Shown here in pieces: positions 5,602 to 7,202 of a stretch of DNA of 7,202 bases. The translations under genes and the position numbers were made by a program. The notes under the pieces were generated by a model. The model did not search any database. It worked only from the letters and a program-made list of their open reading frames with translations, and was not told the origin of the DNA. The stretch is from Desulfobacterales bacterium (GTDB lineage: Bacteria > Desulfobacterota > Desulfobacteria > Desulfobacterales > C00003060), in assembly GCA_030629475.1 (NCBI GenBank), contig DAOVOU010000107.1, positions 1 through 7,202 on the forward strand. Direction: 5' to 3'. Position 1 is the stretch's first letter, and each line of letters begins with the position of its first letter.

Positions 5602-7041
5602 AAAACCTGGACTGTTTCGGATGTCTTGCATGCGACAGGGGGGCGCCTGGTATGCGGGAACGGGGCAACTCGATTTCAAGCTATTTCCATTGATTCCCGG
5701 ACTACCAGGGCGGGCGATCTTTTCGTAGCCATTGCGGGACAGAAACACGACGGACACAACTTTTTGGGGGAGGCCTTTGACAGGGGGGCACTGGGTGTGC
5801 TGGTGGCCGAGGACTATATCAGCGAGCAATTCCCGCCCGCCTCGCCTGAGTCCGCCTCAGGCGGGCGATGGCGGGCAGGGCCAGTACGCAAGCAGGAGGA
5901 ACTCTGGATGGCCGTGCCAGACACCCTAAAGGCCCTGGGGGACCTGGCTGCCTTTCGTCGCCGACAGAGCAACGTTTCAGTGGTGGCCATAACCGGAACA
6001 AATGGCAAGACCACGACCAAGGAGATGACAGCCGTGGTGCTGGACCAGGCCTTTAACGTGTTGAAGACGCCCGGCAACTTCAACAACCTGATTGGATTGC
6101 CCCTCACCCTCTTTGGCTTAAGCGACAGCCATGAATGGGCTGTCCTCGAACTTGCTATGAATCGTCCTGGTGAAATCAGACGACTCGCTGAAATCGCCAA
6201 TCCGGACCTGGGGGTGATTACCAATATAGAACCTGGCCATCTGGAGGGTGTGAAAGATATCGATGGCGTCATGGAGGCCAAGGGCGAACTCCTTGAAGGG
6301 TTGGGGCAAGACGGTACGGCAGTATTAAATATTGATGACCAGAGGGTTTGCAGGCTGGCAGAGAGGTTTGGCGGACGCGTGGTGACCTTCGGCATTCGCA
6401 GTTCGGCCGAGGTGTCGGGAACCCCGGTGTCTCAGACCCGCACGGGTTCTTCCTTTGATCTTTCCTGGTATGACGAGTCGGTGCGGGTCTGTCTAAAGAT
6501 TCTCGGCAAGGGTGCCATTTACAACGCCCTGGCTGCTGCAGCCGTGGGATACCGAGTTGGCCTCTCAATAGAGGAGGTAAAAAAAGGCCTGGAATCCGCC
6601 GTCTCCCTTCCGGGGCGTATGGAGATATCAACACTTCCCAGGGGCATTCACCTGATCAATGATACATACAATGCGAATCCGGGCTCTGTGGCAGTGGCTA
6701 TTGAGACGCTGTGCTCCTTAAAGGGTAGAGGAAGGGGTATCTTTGTCATAGGAGACATGATGGAACTCGGGCAACACGCCCAAGACGCCCACAGGCAGAT
6801 TGGAATCCTGGCTACCCGTGCAGGCATGGCGGGCCTTTATGCTACAGGTGAGTTTGCAAATGCAGTGGCCAAAGGCGCTGCAGGAGCAGGTATGGACCGT
6901 CGAAAAATCTTTATCGGAACCCGGGAACAGATCGTGGAAGTTCTTAAGGGGCGCTCGGGACCCGGAGACTGGATCCTTGTGAAGGGGTCTCGCCTTATGG
7001 CCATGGAAAAGGTGGTTGAAGGACTACGGATTGACGATTGA
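5587..7041 (+). CDS. murF: UDP-MurNAc-tripeptide--D-alanyl-D-alanine ligase MurF
   Basis: MurF is the cytoplasmic ATP-dependent ligase that attaches D-Ala-D-Ala to UDP-MurNAc-tripeptide, completing the pentapeptide precursor. The 484-residue protein shows the N-terminal substrate domain (ISIDSRTTRAGDLFVAIAGQ, 33-52) and the ATP loop GTNGKTTT (137-144). It also has NFNNLIGLPLTL (164-175), NIEPGHLEG (213-221), the probable carbamylated Lys232 in AKGEL, and the MurF signature NDTYNANP (358-365) with GDMMELG (389-395). The GTG at 5587 puts WTVSDVLHATGG at the normal distance from the N-terminus, but no Shine-Dalgarno precedes it. Residues about 79-104 form an extra Pro/Ser/Gly/Arg-rich loop before VPDTLKALGDLA, encoded by a GC-rich palindrome. 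murF is separated from murE by 188 bp of repeats, unusual inside a dcw operon. Confidence 0.95.
   Translation: MTSDQKTWTVSDVLHATGGRLVCGNGATRFQAISIDSRTTRAGDLFVAIAGQKHDGHNFLGEAFDRGALGVLVAEDYISEQFPPASPESASGGRWRAGPVRKQEELWMAVPDTLKALGDLAAFRRRQSNVSVVAITGTNGKTTTKEMTAVVLDQAFNVLKTPGNFNNLIGLPLTLFGLSDSHEWAVLELAMNRPGEIRRLAEIANPDLGVITNIEPGHLEGVKDIDGVMEAKGELLEGLGQDGTAVLNIDDQRVCRLAERFGGRVVTFGIRSSAEVSGTPVSQTRTGSSFDLSWYDESVRVCLKILGKGAIYNALAAAAVGYRVGLSIEEVKKGLESAVSLPGRMEISTLPRGIHLINDTYNANPGSVAVAIETLCSLKGRGRGIFVIGDMMELGQHAQDAHRQIGILATRAGMAGLYATGEFANAVAKGAAGAGMDRRKIFIGTREQIVEVLKGRSGPGDWILVKGSRLMAMEKVVEGLRIDD
5835..5876. repeat. GC-rich palindrome inside the murF coding region
   Basis: The outer arms are GCCCGCC (5835-5841) and GGCGGGC (5870-5876). 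The inner hairpin is GCCTGAG (5844-5850), a five-base loop TCCGC, and CTCAGGC (5856-5862). The whole is 42 bp, a multiple of three, and the reading frame stays open through it. It encodes residues of an extra loop (about 83-97) between the first substrate-domain block and VPDTLKALGDL of MurF. The composition and fold suggest a dispersed palindromic element tolerated in a surface loop; no second copy occurs in this window. Confidence 0.75.
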
Positions 7042-7043
7042 CC
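7030..7043 (+). repeat. Two-copy heptanucleotide repeat over the murF stop
   Basis: ATTGACG (7030-7036) and ATTGACC (7037-7043) are consecutive 7-bp units. The murF stop TGA (7039-7041) lies in the second. The unit is the same ATTGAC type as the array over the rsmH stop at 1664. Two units alone could be chance; the call rests on that match. Confidence 0.5.
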
Positions 7044-7051
7044 GTGGAGAA

Positions 7052-7148
7052 GTGAGCTAAAGTGCCTAAAGTGAGCTAAAGTTAAGGACTTGAAGAAACC
7101 GTTTTTAAGAGTAGTTTTATTCTTTTAACTTTAGGCACTTTAGCTCAC
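7052..7148. repeat. Perfect 21-bp inverted repeat downstream of murF
   Basis: GTGAGCTAAAGTGCCTAAAG at 7052-7071 is the exact reverse complement of CTTTAGGCACTTTAGCTCAC at 7129-7148, and one further base pair (7072 with 7128) extends the stem to 21 bp. The loop is 55 nt and AT-rich. The left arm continues as a tandem decamer, GTGAGCTAAA at 7052-7061 and again at 7071-7080. The right arm is the left boundary of repeat copy B, and the same 20-mer bounds copy A. There is no T-tract after the right arm, so this is not a standard terminator. Confidence 0.88.
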
Positions 7149-7202
7149 CCTGGCCCAGACCGGAATGATAGGCTTAGTAGATTGATCCAAGCAGGTAGCG
7201 CC
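7129..7202. repeat. Composite dispersed repeat, copy B (cut by the window end)
   Basis: The segment begins with the same 20-bp CTTTAGGCACTTTAGCTCAC as copy A and continues with CTGGCCCAGACC (once here, twice in A). It then has ATAGGCTTAGTAGATT and ATCCAAGCA and ends at GTAGCGCC. After removing the extra 12-mer of A, the 41 bp that follow differ at only five positions. The copy is truncated by the window edge, so its right end and the next gene cannot be seen. Confidence 0.85.

Noticed and set aside
5814..6395. 193-residue minus-strand open frame opposite murF
   Set aside because: It lies antisense to the conserved murF coding region, is Ser/Pro/Arg-rich as expected of a GC-biased shadow frame, and matches no family I know.
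7052..7148. Intrinsic terminator after murF
   Set aside because: The stem is strong but the loop is 55 nt and no T-tract follows the right arm. The arm sequence is a repeat found elsewhere in the window, and the dcw operon normally continues into mraY.

Overview
The window holds the 5' part of a division and cell wall (dcw) operon, all on the + strand: mraZ, rsmH (mraW), ftsL, ftsI, murE, murF. The order is canonical and the next gene past the right edge would be expected to be mraY, but it is not reached. The organism is a Gram-negative-type bacterium making meso-diaminopimelate peptidoglycan (MurE carries DNPR). GC content, the FtsL/FtsI style and the abundance of short intergenic repeats suggest a Desulfobacterota (deltaproteobacterial) genome. 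That placement is inference, since no rRNA or other decisive marker is present.

Layout. Positions 1-180 carry no recognisable gene, only an imperfect palindrome at 62-109. Positions 184-242 hold a good -35 box and three GTGG boxes spaced exactly 10 bp apart, which looks like the autoregulatory operator of MraZ. mraZ (265-711) and rsmH (724-1668) are 12 bp apart. A 75-bp spacer with a large heptanucleotide-based palindrome precedes ftsL (1744-2034). ftsL-ftsI and ftsI-murE overlap by 4 bp each (ATGA and GTGA). murE runs to 5398 and its last ~18 codons are written in short tandem repeats. A 188-bp spacer made almost entirely of repeats separates it from murF (5587-7041). After murF a second copy of the same composite repeat family begins and runs off the window.

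Function. MraZ controls the operon and RsmH methylates 16S rRNA. FtsL and FtsI belong to the divisome that makes septal peptidoglycan. MurE and MurF add the third residue and the terminal D-Ala-D-Ala to the UDP-MurNAc peptide that FtsI later cross-links.

The genes themselves are ordinary. The unusual feature is the repeat load: every junction in this operon that is not tightly coupled holds heptanucleotide or decanucleotide repeats or a composite element. Two of these repeats define protein ends (MurE C-terminus, MurF N-terminus), and a GC-rich palindrome sits in frame inside murF. I see no new enzymatic system, defence system, CRISPR array or RNA gene.
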